A DNA stretch of 64,000 nucleotides from Mucilaginibacter sp. CSA2-8R (GCF_038806765.1 NZ_CP152389.1:1240001-1304000), one strand, 5' to 3'; positions 34,608 to 43,056 are shown, numbered from the stretch's first letter. Notes: generated by a model not told the origin, from the sequence alone. Numbers and translations are program-made.

Positions 34608-35150
34608 TTATTTGCTTTCGGATACCAGTACTACTTTATCTTCTCCGTCGGTTTCTTTCCAGCTTACCACTACTTTTTGCGAGGCAATCGAGTCAACCTC
34701 AATACCGGTATAGTCGGCCATCACCGGTATATGGCGTGAGTAACGCCGGTCGACAAGCGTCAGCAACTCAACCTTACTCGGCCGGCCAAAGGCCAGCATG
34801 GCATCCATGGCGGCGCGTATGGTTCGGCCTGTCCAAAGCACGTCGTCCATCAGGATAACGTTTTTGCCTTCAATAATAAAGTCGATACGGGTTTGATTGG
34901 GTAGGAGCGGAGCCTCGCGGCGACGAAAGTCATCACGATAAAAGGTGATATCCAGGTCGCCTTGCAATACTGGCTTGCCCAGTATTTTGCCCAATTCTTC
35001 GGCTACACGCTTGGCCAGGTAAATACCCCGTGGTTGTATACCAATTATTATAGCGTTCGAAAAGTCGTTGTGATTTTCAATCAACTGTCGGCAAAGGCGC
35101 TGAATGGTAATCTGGAACTTTTGCCCATCGAGCAACGTCAGGTTTTGCAT
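34608..35150 (-). CDS. pyrR: Bifunctional pyr regulator / uracil phosphoribosyltransferase PyrR
   Basis: 180 residues from the ATG at 35150 (MQNLTLLDGQ), the same length as Bacillus PyrR; a TTG at 35171 is part of the promoter box. PRPP-binding motif VILMDDVLWTGRT at 98-110 and GIQPRGIYLAKR at 37-48. In Firmicutes it binds pyr mRNA to attenuate transcription; no clear PyrR-binding anti-antiterminator is visible in the 15-nt leader or in the 51-bp spacer before pyrB, so here it may act mainly as uracil phosphoribosyltransferase or by another route. Confidence 0.93.
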   Translation of the reverse strand: MQNLTLLDGQKFQITIQRLCRQLIENHNDFSNAIIIGIQPRGIYLAKRVAEELGKILGKPVLQGDLDITFYRDDFRRREAPLLPNQTRIDFIIEGKNVILMDDVLWTGRTIRAAMDAMLAFGRPSKVELLTLVDRRYSRHIPVMADYTGIEVDSIASQKVVVSWKETDGEDKVVLVSESK

Positions 35151-35168
35151 CGTTTCAGTAGGTTTGGG

Positions 35169-35176
35169 CAAAGGTA
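35169..35176 (-). promoter_or_regulatory. Putative -7 box (TACCTTTG) of pyrR-pyrB
   Basis: Exact TAnnTTTG match on the minus strand, 18 bp before the pyrR ATG; implies a leader of about 15 nt. Confidence 0.45.
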
Positions 35177-35228
35177 AAAAAAGTTTGCTATGTTTTGGTT
35201 AAGAGCTGTGGTTTGATTTGGTGTTGCT

Positions 35229-35305
35229 CTTTAGTTGTGAGCTGTTACTTAGTTTAGTGCTTTGTGAGGATAGGTGGCTTTAACATGGCCTGTGGAAGTA
35301 CTTTC
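35229..35305. repeat. Degenerate extra copy of the element end
   Basis: Aligns over about 75 bp with the left arm at 35318-35410 in the same orientation: GCTGTTACTTAG, AGTGCTTTGTGAGGA and GGCCTGTGG recur in order with substitutions and a small deletion. Confidence 0.6.
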
Positions 35306-35317
35306 TATTTACTCACA

Positions 35318-35840
35318 TTGATTTAGTGCTATTACTTAGTTCAGTGTTTTGTGAGGACAGGTAAAGTAATTTTACCACAGCCTGTGGTTGTCACTTTCTT
35401 TTTTCCTCAAAAAGAAAGTAACCAAAGAAAAACTCCCGGCTGCACCCTGTGCTGTAAATGGTAGTGCTTTTATTCAAGCTTGTGGTTGCCGCACAGGCTG
35501 ATGCCGGTTTTTAAGTTGAACTTCCGTCAGTACTTTTGTTTAAGTGAAGATGTTGTTCAGCTTTTTACTCTTTCTTAAATCAGTAATTTGAGCTTGGTTT
35601 TACGTTCGTCTTATATAGCACAAGCTTACCACCTTCTTTTTTCGCGGCATCAGGGCTGTTGCGGGTAGCACTGACTGGAGTAAAAGCACTGCACAAAATA
35701 GCAACAGAACGTGGCCGTAAGTTTTTTCTTTGGTACCTTTCTTTTTTGTATAAAAAAGAAAGTACATCCACAGGCCGTGGTAAAATTACTTTACCTGTCC
35801 TCACAAGGCACTACATAGAGTAACAACAGCACTGAATTAA
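35318..35840. mobile_element. MITE-like non-coding element with long terminal inverted repeats
   Basis: The inner core of the arms, 35349-35387 and 35768-35806, is 38 of 39 bp identical in inverted orientation. Similarity extends inwards to about 35432 and 35721 through a CTTTCTTTTTT hairpin, and outwards to about 35318 and 35840, giving arms of roughly 115 bp around about 290 bp. The centre has no coding frame of substance and no transposase, so it would need to be mobilised in trans. Confidence 0.6.
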
Positions 35841-35977
35841 CTAACATCACCGAATTAAGGAGAGAAAAAACAAAGTTGCATCATTGGTGGTCATAAAATC
35901 ACCCAGAATATCGCAGTAAGAGAATTCATTAAGTATTGACAAATAACCCAAAAACAGCAGAAAAAAACTTCAATAAA

Positions 35978-36006
35978 AAAGCTCCGGTCAAAATGACCGG
36001 AGCTTT
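35978..36006 (-). terminator. Terminator of rpsA
   Basis: Perfect 13-bp stem AAAGCTCCGGTCA/TGACCGGAGCTTT around AAA; on the minus strand it is followed by a T-rich run. It lies just after the rpsA stop. Confidence 0.9.
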
Positions 36007-36030
36007 ATAAAAGGGGATTTATTTAATAAC

Positions 36031-37983
36031 TTATTTTGAATCCTCGTTGTTAGAGCTGTTACGTGCTTTGTTTTCAGCACCTTCCATTTGCTCTTTCAAT
36101 TGAGCCAGAACGCTTAAGTCGCCCAGGGTTGATTTCTCAACAGACTCTTTTACTTTTTTAACCGCATTGTTAGCAGCTTTCGCTTCTTTTTTACGGTTTT
36201 CAAAGTCAGTTACTCTTGCTTCAGCGCGTTGGTCTTCCCAAATACGTGAGTGAGAGATAACAATACGTTTGTTGTCTTTACCAAACTCAATGATTTTGAA
36301 TTCAGCAGTATCTTCAGCTTTTAAAGATTTACCGTCTTCTTTTACCAAGTGTTTGGTTGGCGCAAAGCCTTCAACACCGTAAGGTAAAGCTACAACCGCA
36401 CCTTTGTCAGTTACTTTCAACACAGTACCTTCATGGATCGAGTCAACAGTGAAGATGGTTTCGAAAGTATCCCAAGGGTTCTCTTCCAGTTGTTTGTGGC
36501 CTAAGCTCAGTTTGCGGTTCTCAATGTCCAACTCTAAAACAACCACGTCTAATTTCTCGCCTACTTTAGTAAACTCGTTAGGGTGATTAACTTTTTTAGA
36601 CCAAGAAAGGTCAGAGATGTGAATTAAACCATCAATTCCGTCTTCCAGCTCAACAAACACACCAAAGTTGGTCATGTTTTTAACGGTGGCTACGTGCTGA
36701 GTACCAACAGCGTATTTCTCGCCAGCATTTTGCCATGGATCAGGCGTTAATTGTTTAATACCTAATGACATTTTGCGCTCTTCGCGGTCTAAAGTTAAAA
36801 CTTGTGCTTCAACTTCGTCACCAACTTTCAGGAATTCCTGAGGGTTGCGCAGGTTTTGTGACCATGACATTTCTGATACGTGGATCAAGCCTTCAACACC
36901 AGGCGTGATTTCAAGGAATGCGCCATAATCAGCCACTGTAACAATTTTACCTTTAACTCTTGAACCAACCTGAATTGATTCGTCAAGGCTTTGCCAAGGG
37001 TGAGGAGTTAATTGTTTTAAGCCCAGAGCAATACGTTTTTTCTCGTCATCAAAGTCCAGAACAACCACGTTGATTTTCTGATCCAGTGCCAATACTTCAC
37101 GCGGATGCTCGATACGGCCCCAAGAGATGTCAGTAATGTGCAGTAAGCCGTCAACACCACCCAAGTCGATGAATACACCGAAGTCAGTAATATTTTTAAC
37201 GGTACCTTCCAATACCTGACCTTTTTCAAGGCGGGCAACAATTTCAATTTTTTGGTTTTCTAAGTCGTCCTCAATCAGCACTTTGTGCGATACCACTACG
37301 TTTTTAAACTCGTGGTTGATTTTAACAACTTTGAACTCCATAGTTTTACCTACGTACACATCGTAATCGCGGATAGGCTTGATATCGATTTGTGAACCAG
37401 GTAAGAAGGCTTCAACGCCCATTATATCTACAATCAAACCACCTTTGGTACGGCTTTTCACAAAACCGGTGATGATTTCATCGTTAGTTAATGCATCATT
37501 AATGCGCTCCCATGATTTTTGTGTTTTAGCACGTTTGCGAGAAAGAACTAACTGGCCGTTAGCATCTTCTTGCGACTCAACAAACACGTCAACAACATCA
37601 CCGATTTTCAGATCAGGTGTATCACGGAATTCAGACAATGACACCATACCATCAGATTTAAAGCCGATGTTTAATACCACGTCTTTGTTATTGATGTTTA
37701 CTACAGTACCGGTGATGATTTCACCTTGATTAATTGAATTGAATGTACCATCGTACATTTTTTCAAATTTCTCACGATCAGAGTCGCTGTAGTTACCAAA
37801 TTTTTTCTCGTCAGCATCCCAGTCAAATTCGTCCTGGTTAGCTGCAATTTTAGATTTGATTTCATCAATAGAAATTGAATCAGCTTCTGACTCAATGTTT
37901 TCTCTCTCTTTACCAGCTCCAACTGTCTCCAGTTCAGCTTGTTTAGATTTTAATTCTTTTTCTGCTTCTTGTTTTTTTGCCAT
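36031..37983 (-). CDS. rpsA: 30S ribosomal protein S1
   Basis: 650 residues, longer than the 557 of E. coli because of an acidic, Lys/Glu-rich N-terminal extension of about 85 residues (MAKKQEAEKELKSKQAELE). Six S1 RNA-binding repeats follow; each has the VEGLIHVSEMSW / VDGLLHITDISW type core and a DxExRKxSLG-like end (for example DREERKMSLGIKQL). The C-terminal 60 residues are charged. S1 holds mRNA on the 30S subunit. The start ATG at 37983 is preceded by a strong GGAG and a hairpin. Confidence 0.95.
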   Translation of the reverse strand: MAKKQEAEKELKSKQAELETVGAGKERENIESEADSISIDEIKSKIAANQDEFDWDADEKKFGNYSDSDREKFEKMYDGTFNSINQGEIITGTVVNINNKDVVLNIGFKSDGMVSLSEFRDTPDLKIGDVVDVFVESQEDANGQLVLSRKRAKTQKSWERINDALTNDEIITGFVKSRTKGGLIVDIMGVEAFLPGSQIDIKPIRDYDVYVGKTMEFKVVKINHEFKNVVVSHKVLIEDDLENQKIEIVARLEKGQVLEGTVKNITDFGVFIDLGGVDGLLHITDISWGRIEHPREVLALDQKINVVVLDFDDEKKRIALGLKQLTPHPWQSLDESIQVGSRVKGKIVTVADYGAFLEITPGVEGLIHVSEMSWSQNLRNPQEFLKVGDEVEAQVLTLDREERKMSLGIKQLTPDPWQNAGEKYAVGTQHVATVKNMTNFGVFVELEDGIDGLIHISDLSWSKKVNHPNEFTKVGEKLDVVVLELDIENRKLSLGHKQLEENPWDTFETIFTVDSIHEGTVLKVTDKGAVVALPYGVEGFAPTKHLVKEDGKSLKAEDTAEFKIIEFGKDNKRIVISHSRIWEDQRAEARVTDFENRKKEAKAANNAVKKVKESVEKSTLGDLSVLAQLKEQMEGAENKARNSSNNEDSK

Positions 37984-38029
37984 TAAATAAATTGTCTCCT
38001 TTTCCCAATTAATTGGGACTGCAAAGGTA
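37984..38029 (-). promoter_or_regulatory. rpsA promoter box, 5'-end hairpin and strong Shine-Dalgarno
   Basis: Minus-strand order: TACCTTTG (38029-38022, exact TAnnTTTG), then the perfect 14-bp palindrome CCCAATTAATTGGG (38017-38004), then AAAAGGAGACAA about 10 nt before the ATG. The palindrome would lie at the very 5' end of the mRNA. Confidence 0.5.
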
Positions 38030-38107
38030 CAGATAAAATTCTTTTAAATAAAAGAAAAAAATAATGTTAAATGCTGATATTGAAGCGAATATTGATATGG
38101 TTTTAAT

Positions 38108-38261
38108 GTGCAGATGTGCAAATATGCAGATGTGCACATTGAAACGATTCATTTAATTGATGTTTTTAATGTTGCCAGTTTAAATGAATTTAGAACAGAT
38201 TGAGGTATTAATAATTAGGGATCGTTCAATTAATTATTTTTTTTCATTTGCACATCTGCAC
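38108..38261. repeat. Word-repeat pair downstream of the CDF gene
   Basis: The 16-mer at 38108-38123 (GTGCAGATGTGCAAAT) is the exact reverse complement of 38246-38261; a partial third copy, GCAGATGTGCA, is at about 38126-38136. Intergenic, between rpsA and the CDF gene stop (38264). Confidence 0.65.
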
Positions 38262-38263
38262 GT

Positions 38264-39166
38264 TTAAACCGCACTCACCGGCTCTATAAAAAGCTGCTTA
38301 TAATGAGGATAGGCTTGCTGGATGGACGCCCGGATGTTTTCGATAGCTGTAATAATTTGCTGATTATCTGTATTTGCTTTAAAGTTTACTCTTAACACCA
38401 AAATCACTTCTTCCGGAGCCAGGAAGGTGGAAAGGTGATGTACTACTTTATTAACGGCAGCATGATTTTCGGCTAAGCCAATTACCTTTTTTAATTCGTC
38501 GGGCATGGGTGTTTCGCCCATTAACAGGCTGCGGCTTTCGCGCACTAATAGTATAGCCACCGCCGTAAGTAGTAAACCAATCATGATGGAGGCAATGCCA
38601 TCGATGTATGGGTTATGCAACAACTGGCCAAGTAATATGCCTGTAAATGCAATAAGGATGCCGATCACATCGGCAGCATCTTCAAACAATACCACAAAAG
38701 TAGGCGGATCTTTACTTTCGCGCACGGCCTGCCAAAAAGGAGTGTCTCCGCGCTGACGGGTAAATTCTTTAAGTGCAGTGACGAATGAGATGCCATCAAA
38801 TATTAAAGCAATACCTAACACGGCATAATTCCAAACCGGGTTAGTGACCTCTTCGGGATTGATTAAATGTTCAACTCCCTCGTAGATCGAAAAACCTCCA
38901 CCCAGTGCAAAAAATAACAGCGACACTACAAACGACCAAAAATACAACTCACGGCCATAGCCAAAGGGCCGGTGTTCGTCGGCCGGCTTTTGGCTTTTTT
39001 TGATCCCTAACAGTAACAGTACTTCGTTGCTGGTATCTACCAGCGAATGTATACCTTCGGACACCATAGCCGAGCTACCTGTAAAAAGTGCTGCTGCCAG
39101 TTTAGTGATGGCAATTAAAAGATTAGCTCCAAGAGCGGTGTAAATGGGTGTTTTTGATGCCGACAT
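38264..39166 (-). CDS. Cation diffusion facilitator metal transporter
   Basis: 300 residues, six membrane helices plus a C-terminal metal-binding domain. Exports divalent metal (typically Zn2+) in exchange for protons. Helix 2 site His40 and Asp44 in SEGIHSLVDTSNE; the helix 5 site is FEDAADVIG with Glu162 and Asp166 in place of the more usual HxxxD, as I recall for the SLC30A9-like branch. Helical ends and LFIEPV near the C-terminus complete the fold. Divergent from a His/Cys-rich protein and TonB receptor, suggesting a metal homeostasis locus. Confidence 0.9.
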   Translation of the reverse strand: MSASKTPIYTALGANLLIAITKLAAALFTGSSAMVSEGIHSLVDTSNEVLLLLGIKKSQKPADEHRPFGYGRELYFWSFVVSLLFFALGGGFSIYEGVEHLINPEEVTNPVWNYAVLGIALIFDGISFVTALKEFTRQRGDTPFWQAVRESKDPPTFVVLFEDAADVIGILIAFTGILLGQLLHNPYIDGIASIMIGLLLTAVAILLVRESRSLLMGETPMPDELKKVIGLAENHAAVNKVVHHLSTFLAPEEVILVLRVNFKANTDNQQIITAIENIRASIQQAYPHYKQLFIEPVSAV

Positions 39167-39287
39167 ACATCAAGTATTACAGCAGTAGGCGCAATTGGTT
39201 TGTAAAGCCCGAACCTCTTAATTAATTTTTATAGTAACAAGGTGTTTAGCATTAATAATGTAATAAAGGCGTTATATCTGTGTTATT

Positions 39288-39320
39288 TTGATAAATGAAG
39301 CTATGAAAGAGATATATTTG
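39288..39320 (+). promoter_or_regulatory. Promoter of the His/Cys-rich protein and TonB receptor
   Basis: TTG at 39288-39290 and TATATTTG at 39313-39320 (exact TAnnTTTG), spacing 22 bp. Predicted transcript start is about 10 nt before the TTG start codon of the next gene. Confidence 0.55.
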
Positions 39321-39334
39321 CGGCAAGTTATATT

Positions 39335-39667
39335 TTGAATAAGCGTATTGCAAAAATACTGACCTCATTATTGCTGCTGCTGACATTTGTTGCAGGGCAG
39401 GTGATTGTATTTGCGCACACGCACCAAACCGATGCTCAGTCGGCCAAGCATTATTCTCAAAAGCATCCATCTAAAACAACCGAAGATAAATGTCCTATTT
39501 GCGTTCAGCACGGGCATGTTCAGTTGTTTCTTCAACAACATCATTTTTATTTCTGGTCGGTAAGCAGTTCGTATGCTCCTATGGCCTGTGCTGTAATATA
39601 TCAGAGTATTAAGGTGCTGCTGGCCGGTAATAGGGGGCCGCCAGCCTGTAATTTACTGTTTGCATAA
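39335..39667 (+). CDS. Small exported His/Cys-rich protein, TTG start
   Basis: 110 residues. The frame has no ATG near its 5' end; the N-terminus NKRIAKILTSLLLLLTFVA is a clear signal peptide, so TTG at 39335 is the start. The mature part has candidate metal ligands: FAHTH (His28, His30), His39, His44, CPIC (Cys53, Cys56), QHGH (His59, His61) and HH (69-70). Small His-rich proteins before TonB receptors are common in Bacteroidota, and some are thought to handle metals; no family name can be given with certainty. The TonB receptor follows 66 bp later. Confidence 0.65.
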   Translation: MNKRIAKILTSLLLLLTFVAGQVIVFAHTHQTDAQSAKHYSQKHPSKTTEDKCPICVQHGHVQLFLQQHHFYFWSVSSSYAPMACAVIYQSIKVLLAGNRGPPACNLLFA

Positions 39668-39733
39668 GTAGTAGCACCAGCTATTGCTGTATTACTGTGT
39701 TCAATAAATTATAATTTAATTTACCCTATCATC

Positions 39734-42019
39734 ATGAAAATGAAAGTATTAGGCAGTTTGTTGCTGCTTATGTTACCTGCATATATCTATGCGGCCGTTG
39801 CTGCATTTACCGGTAAAGTTACCGACTCCAAAACCAACGAGCCTATTATTGGCGCAACCATTACCCTGCCTCAGTTAAGAATTAGCACCAGTACAGATGC
39901 CAATGGGCAGTTTACTTTTAACACTTTGCCGGCTCGTGGCCGCTATGTAGTTGAGGTACGTTACATAGGCTACCAAACTATGGTTAAAACGGTAGATTTA
40001 TCATCTCCTTCATCGCTTAGTTTTAGTTTAATACCCAGTATTGTAGAAGCCCGCGAGGTAGTGGTTACCGGTACACTGGTTACGGCTACCAGTAAATATA
40101 ACAGCACATCGGCCAGCGTAGTGTCTAAAGAAGACTTACAAGGATCGTACACTAACCTGATCGACGCTTTGGCTAAGCAGGTACCTGGTGTAAGCCAAAT
40201 TACTACCGGGCCGGGCATCTCTAAACCGGTGATCAGAGGATTGGGCTATAACCGTGTGGTAACCCTGAGCGATGGGGTAAAACAACAAGGCCAGCAGTGG
40301 GGCGATGAACACGGTATAGAGCTTGATCAGTACCAGGCAGACCGGGTAGAGGTGCTGCGCGGAGCAGCTTCTTTGCAGTATGGATCGGATGCTATTGGCG
40401 GTGTAATTAACCTGGTTGAACCTTTGGCACCTGCGCCTGGCAAAATAAAAGGTGAGTTATTATCTAACTATTCTACCAATAATGGTTTAACAGGCTCGTC
40501 GGTTATGTTAACCGGTAATGAAAATGGTTTTGTTTGGCGCGGCAGAAGCTCTTACCAAAGTGCTTACTCTTTTAAAACACCAAGTGGTTATTTCCCTAAT
40601 AGCGGGTTTAATAATACCAACTTAAGCGGTATGGTAGGCTTAAATAAAAGCTGGGGTTATTCGCATTTAAATGTATCATACTACAAAAATAATATCGGCT
40701 TTTTTGACCCCGAAACACCAGAAGACTTATACACTAACGAGCATTCAAGAACGCTCGATTACCCAAGACAAGATATCCGCCATTATAAAATAGCCCTGAA
40801 CAATAATTTTGTTTTAGGCGAAGGCTCGCTGAAATTAGATTTAGGCTATCAAAAAAATCAACGCCGCGAGCTGGAAGATAGTGCTGTACCGTCTTTATTT
40901 TTCGACCTAAATACTTACTCGTTAGATGCTAAATATTCTTTACCTGCTAAAAACGGCTGGGAGCCGGTTATTGGTTTAAGCGGAAGCATTGGGCATAGTG
41001 TAAATAAAGCCGAAGAAAAATTAATACCTGAGTACAATGCTTACGCAACCGGTGTATTTGCTTTCGTGAAAAAAACTTACGGTGCCAACAGTGTAAGCGC
41101 CGGGTTGCGGTATGATTATATTCAGAACAAAGGCAAGCAATTGATTGAAGATGGCGAGCAGAAGTTTACCGGGTTTAACAATAATTTTAATAGCTTGAGC
41201 GGCGCTTTGGGCTATACCCATGTATTTAATGATAACCTGAATTTTAAAGCTAACGCAGGTTCTGCCTTTAGGGCGCCAAACCCGGCCGAGTTAGGTTCAA
41301 ACGGTGTACACGAAGGAACTTTCAGATATGAAGTGGGTAATGGAAACCTAAGCCCCGAGCGCAGCTACCAGGCTGATGCTACCCTCGAGTTTGGCTCAGG
41401 CTTGTTTACAGGCAGCGTAGGCGTGTACGAAAATTATATACACAATTACATCTACGCTTCTAACAACAACAATGAAACCATTGTAGTACCCGAAGAAACG
41501 CTGGTAAATTATCCTGTTTATCGTTACGGACAAGTTAATGCTAATTTGTACGGAGCAGAGGCTAACTTAACTTTGCACCCGGTATCGTTTATTCACTTCG
41601 AAAATACGTTTGGTTATACCCACGCTCAAAATATCAGTTTAGACAGGCCGCTGGCGTTTATCCCGGCAGGTACTTTAAATAATACCTTACGGTTTGAGCC
41701 AAAAATTAAAGGGCTTAATTCGTTTTATGTTTACGCCGGTGTCAATAACTATTTTAGGCAAAGCCGTATTGATGCAACTTTCGAAACCCCAACCAGTTCT
41801 TACACCCTGCTTAACGCGGGTGTAGGTACAACGTTTAAAATAGGCCGTCAGCATCTTAAAGTTTACGTGTCCGGAAATAACCTGACTGATAAGCGTTACT
41901 ATGATGCACTTAGCCGCTTAAAGCCAGGTAGACTCAGCCAAACTGATCCAGCCTTAGGCGTTTATAACCCAGGGCGAAACATTACATTCGGTTTCTTTTT
42001 ACCGTTGGATATCAAATAA
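39734..42019 (+). CDS. TonB-dependent outer membrane receptor with CarboxypepD-like N-domain
   Basis: 761 residues. Signal peptide to about residue 22; a CarboxypepD_reg-like beta domain (about 24-105; FTGKVTDSKTNEPIIGATI); plug (about 115-230) with LIDALAKQVPGVSQ and GGVINLVEP; then a 22-strand barrel ending in FGFFLP. Imports a ligand using TonB energy. No SusD-like partner follows, so it is of the siderophore/metal type rather than the glycan type. With the upstream His/Cys-rich protein and divergent CDF exporter, a metal such as zinc or copper is the best guess. Confidence 0.9.
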   Translation: MKMKVLGSLLLLMLPAYIYAAVAAFTGKVTDSKTNEPIIGATITLPQLRISTSTDANGQFTFNTLPARGRYVVEVRYIGYQTMVKTVDLSSPSSLSFSLIPSIVEAREVVVTGTLVTATSKYNSTSASVVSKEDLQGSYTNLIDALAKQVPGVSQITTGPGISKPVIRGLGYNRVVTLSDGVKQQGQQWGDEHGIELDQYQADRVEVLRGAASLQYGSDAIGGVINLVEPLAPAPGKIKGELLSNYSTNNGLTGSSVMLTGNENGFVWRGRSSYQSAYSFKTPSGYFPNSGFNNTNLSGMVGLNKSWGYSHLNVSYYKNNIGFFDPETPEDLYTNEHSRTLDYPRQDIRHYKIALNNNFVLGEGSLKLDLGYQKNQRRELEDSAVPSLFFDLNTYSLDAKYSLPAKNGWEPVIGLSGSIGHSVNKAEEKLIPEYNAYATGVFAFVKKTYGANSVSAGLRYDYIQNKGKQLIEDGEQKFTGFNNNFNSLSGALGYTHVFNDNLNFKANAGSAFRAPNPAELGSNGVHEGTFRYEVGNGNLSPERSYQADATLEFGSGLFTGSVGVYENYIHNYIYASNNNNETIVVPEETLVNYPVYRYGQVNANLYGAEANLTLHPVSFIHFENTFGYTHAQNISLDRPLAFIPAGTLNNTLRFEPKIKGLNSFYVYAGVNNYFRQSRIDATFETPTSSYTLLNAGVGTTFKIGRQHLKVYVSGNNLTDKRYYDALSRLKPGRLSQTDPALGVYNPGRNITFGFFLPLDIK

Positions 42020-42035
42020 ATCACCAGTGTGATAT

Positions 42036-42080
42036 CAAACAAGAGGCGCTTACCCTTATGGGGTAAGCGCCTCTTGTTTG
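42036..42080. terminator. Bidirectional terminator after the TonB receptor
   Basis: Perfect 20-bp stem (42036-42055 with 42061-42080), 5-nt loop, between convergent genes. Confidence 0.9.
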
Positions 42081-42095
42081 AATATGGAGGCGGAA

Positions 42096-43034
42096 TTATA
42101 TCAGCGGATCGTTGCGATCTTTATGCTGCTCAATCCGATCAGTGTTCACTTCAGTGTTACGTACCGTATCACGAACGGTTTCTTCGCGCTCATCAACACT
42201 GCGGTTTACGTTCACTTCTTCAACCACACGGGCTTGCTTGCTTACTACAGGCACTTCACGGTGTTCGGTAATCTCCATATTCCCTTCTTTAAAAGTTTCG
42301 AAGGGTGATGTTGATACCGGTTTGTTGTGTGCAGTATTGTCGGGTACTAATGTAGTTCCGCCAATTGCTGCTTGCTCAATGGCTGCCGTGCTGTTTTGAG
42401 TAGCCGGCGTACCATGGTATGTTGTATCTTGCTCGGCAACTGTTGTATTATCTGTCAGCGGTTCGTTATTATACTCTTTGATGATGGTATGGCCGGGATG
42501 AACAGGAGCCGGAGTTACCTGTGCATCAGTAACCGGTGTACGGCGGTTATATAACCTGTTTTGGTTAAACTGCTGATGCTCATAAAAATTTTGACCTGCA
42601 GGAGCCGCTACTTCTTCGGTGGCAACTGGTGTGGTAACCGTGGTATTGTATGGCCGATCAAAAGTATCTACAATTAACCTTTCTGCTTCGGTATCCACAG
42701 GTAGGCCGGTATAGTCGGGCAAGTCCTGAATTTGGCTGGCGGTAACATTAGGTACAATTACATCATCGTCCTTTTCATGCAACTCTGCCAAGCCTATCGG
42801 GATTAGTATCTTGCGTGCGTTCAGCCGAAGATCATTAGCGTCGGTATCTACAATCATGTATCTTACCCTTTGCGATATCGGGTCAAACAACAATTCTGTA
42901 ACGTCGCCAATAACCTGGTTTTGCTCATTTTTTACTTCCCAGCCTTTAATGTTGTACTGTCCGTCTACAATCTCGTAGTCGCTGCCGCCCAGTTCTTGCA
43001 GGCGGGGTTGCTCATTGTCATTATCGTAAGCCAT
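42096..43034 (-). CDS. PRC-barrel plus DUF2382 protein
   Basis: 312 residues, soluble. N-terminal PRC-barrel (about 18-105; VIGDVTELLFDPISQRVRYM, ILIPIGLAELHE). Middle (about 110-245) is a low-complexity Thr/Pro/Asn linker. C-terminal half of a DUF2382 domain with FKEGNMEITEHREVPVV, ARVVEEVNVNRSVDEREETV and NTEVN. The family is linked to general stress proteins in Deinococcus, Bacillus (YsnF) and cyanobacteria (AvaK); no activity is established. Last of four minus-strand genes that look like one operon. Confidence 0.82.
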   Translation of the reverse strand: MAYDNDNEQPRLQELGGSDYEIVDGQYNIKGWEVKNEQNQVIGDVTELLFDPISQRVRYMIVDTDANDLRLNARKILIPIGLAELHEKDDDVIVPNVTASQIQDLPDYTGLPVDTEAERLIVDTFDRPYNTTVTTPVATEEVAAPAGQNFYEHQQFNQNRLYNRRTPVTDAQVTPAPVHPGHTIIKEYNNEPLTDNTTVAEQDTTYHGTPATQNSTAAIEQAAIGGTTLVPDNTAHNKPVSTSPFETFKEGNMEITEHREVPVVSKQARVVEEVNVNRSVDEREETVRDTVRNTEVNTDRIEQHKDRNDPLI

Positions 43035-43056
43035 ACTGTTTCTTTTTAAATGTTAA

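Larger units (their letters stand above)
35172..36030. other. 859-bp intergenic region between pyrR and rpsA
   Basis: Contains the pyrR promoter, a degenerate repeat end (35229-35305), the inverted-repeat element (35318-35840) and the rpsA terminator. No gene is supported: the one 74-codon minus-strand frame at 35580-35804 runs through the repeat arm and is judged spurious. Confidence 0.6.

Noticed and set aside
35580..35804. 74-codon minus-strand reading frame inside the inverted-repeat element
   Set aside because: It runs through the repeat arm and the CTTTCTTTTTT hairpin; no signal, domain or start context supports it.
39167..39334. Possible Zur/Fur-type box between the CDF gene and the His/Cys-rich protein (around 39258-39275)
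   Set aside because: The candidate arms GTAATA and GTTATA are not true reverse complements; too weak to list as a site.
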